From Amycolatopsis thermoflava N1165 (lineage in GTDB: Bacteria > Actinomycetota > Actinomycetes > Mycobacteriales > Pseudonocardiaceae), in contig NZ_KI421511.1 in NCBI RefSeq assembly GCF_000473265.1, forward strand, positions 3,013,560-3,077,559: a stretch of DNA of 64,000 bases, written 5' to 3'. Both the position numbers and the translations under genes were made by a program. Below the pieces are notes generated by a model that was given only the letters and a program-made list of their open reading frames with translations, searched no databases and was not told the origin of the DNA. This document shows positions 63,485 to 64,000 of the stretch, piece after piece. The stretch's first letter is position 1, and each line of letters begins with the position of its first letter.

Positions 63485-63816
63485 TGGACTACGTGGTGCG
63501 GGCCGAAACGCCCGCGGTCGAGCTGTACCAGCGCCTGCGGGTCGGCGCCGGGCTGAGTCCGAAGTCGACGGAGGCGGCGACGGCCGGCCTGGCCGGATCG
63601 TGGTACGCGGTCGTCGCCTACCACGGCGACCGTCCGATCGGGATGGGCCGCGTCATCGGCGACGGCGGCACCGCCTTCCAGATCGTCGACATGTGCGTGC
63701 TGCCCGAGCACCAGGGGCGAGGCGCCGGCAAGAAGATCATGGCGGCGCTGGTGGACCGCAAGTACGGCTTCGCGGAGACGGCGCCGGCGTCCGTCGGGAT
63801 GGCGCTCCGGCTCTGA
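63484..63816 (+). CDS. GNAT N-acetyltransferase, apparently with internal deletion
   Basis: A 110-residue GNAT protein. MDYVVRAETPAVELYQRLRV, DMCVLPEHQGRGAGKKIMAAL (acetyl-CoA loop QGRGAG) and the C-terminal GFAETAPASVGMALRL are family features. Between MAALVD and KYGFAE, relatives normally have about 25 more residues, including a strand and helix near the active site; here only RK joins them. The frame is intact, so an in-frame deletion seems likely. It may be inactive. TGATG coupling to the ArsR gene. Confidence 0.72.
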   Translation: MDYVVRAETPAVELYQRLRVGAGLSPKSTEAATAGLAGSWYAVVAYHGDRPIGMGRVIGDGGTAFQIVDMCVLPEHQGRGAGKKIMAALVDRKYGFAETAPASVGMALRL

Positions 63817-64000
63817 CCGCGCGGCTGACATCGGGCGCGCGATCACCGCCCGCACCGGCACCCCACACGGGGTCGCGCCGGCCGCCGCGCTGGAGGAAGT
63901 GATCGGGTTCAACGCCGCGGCCGCGGATCACCAGCCCCACGACCGCCGCGGCCGCGAGCACCGCCTTGTCTCGCCGGTGCACCGGTCAGCGGGGGCGTGG
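63817..64000. other. Window end, no gene recognised
   Basis: The last 184 bp contain open frames on both strands but none with a ribosome site and a recognisable protein. A minus-strand ORF (start about 63982) has a hydrophobic N-terminus but continues into the GNAT gene as antisense. Confidence 0.4.

Noticed and set aside
63737..63982. An 81-codon minus-strand ORF with a hydrophobic N-terminus
   Set aside because: No ribosome site, and most of its C-terminal part is antisense to the GNAT gene; the hydrophobic start alone is weak evidence.

Overview
The window is high-GC DNA (roughly 70% G+C) with many GTG and TTG starts, ATGA/GTGA translational coupling, GntR/IclR/PucR regulators and a binuclear-iron alkane monooxygenase cluster. 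It looks like the chromosome of an actinomycete such as Amycolatopsis, Pseudonocardia or a relative. No rRNA, tRNA, transposase, phage gene or CRISPR array was seen. Almost every gene is catabolic or regulatory, so this is a metabolic accessory region made of adjacent, separately controlled degradation modules.

Layout. (1) 1-1787: the 3' part of a 2-oxoacid dehydrogenase E2 gene, coupled to an IspD-like cytidylyltransferase and a small zinc-ribbon protein. (2) 1807-8780: a GAF/PucR regulator divergent from an MHS transporter, a secreted tannase-family esterase, an acyl-CoA ligase and a small monooxygenase-fold protein. (3) 8774-9150: a ~90-bp tandem repeat, followed by a 49-aa ORF and a short enoyl-CoA-hydratase-like gene. 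(4) 9922-20666: a propane/phenol-type monooxygenase operon (prmA, B, C, D, amidohydrolase, DUF59 protein, alcohol dehydrogenase, dedicated GroEL) divergent from a MimR-like activator. The inverted repeat GTCTCA-N3-TGAGAC occurs both in this promoter and ahead of the hydratase-like gene. (5) 20630-28277: ACT protein, indolepyruvate:ferredoxin oxidoreductase fusion, MFS carrier, SDR and aldehyde dehydrogenase. (6) 28549-34717: GntR, hydantoinase/acetone-carboxylase-type A and B subunits (the B subunit carries an acetone-carboxylase-gamma-like zinc tail) and a decarboxylating dehydrogenase. (7) 34811-42577: GntR, IclR, a decayed copy of the IclR 3' end, and an eight-gene translationally coupled operon with two divergent beta-keto-acid cleavage enzymes and two unrecognised ~140-aa paralogues. 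(8) 42747-60535: a regulon described below. (9) 60707-64000: PuuE-type deacetylase, DHA2 exporter with divergent ArsR regulator, and a GNAT gene that looks internally deleted.

The strongest new signal is in region 8. The palindrome AATGTC-(T/A)-GACATT, perfect twice and degenerate elsewhere, lies on core promoters or start sites of at least five transcription units: a 3-hydroxyisobutyrate-dehydrogenase-like gene (with the divergent MHS transporter), an isochorismatase-family hydrolase, the transhydrogenase pntAB, a D-2-hydroxyacid dehydrogenase plus carboxymuconolactone-decarboxylase-like gene, and a nine-gene acyl-CoA operon. The FadR-type GntR protein at 48992-49762 sits in the middle and is the obvious candidate repressor. 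The nine-gene operon contains a BadI-like ring-opening hydrolase with a CoA ligase, two acyl-CoA dehydrogenases, hydratase, SDR, two 3-hydroxyacyl-CoA dehydrogenases and a CoA transferase. That gene set resembles cyclohexanecarboxylate (Ali/Bad) degradation. I infer a locally regulated alicyclic or branched acid pathway, with NADPH supply (PntAB) under the same control.
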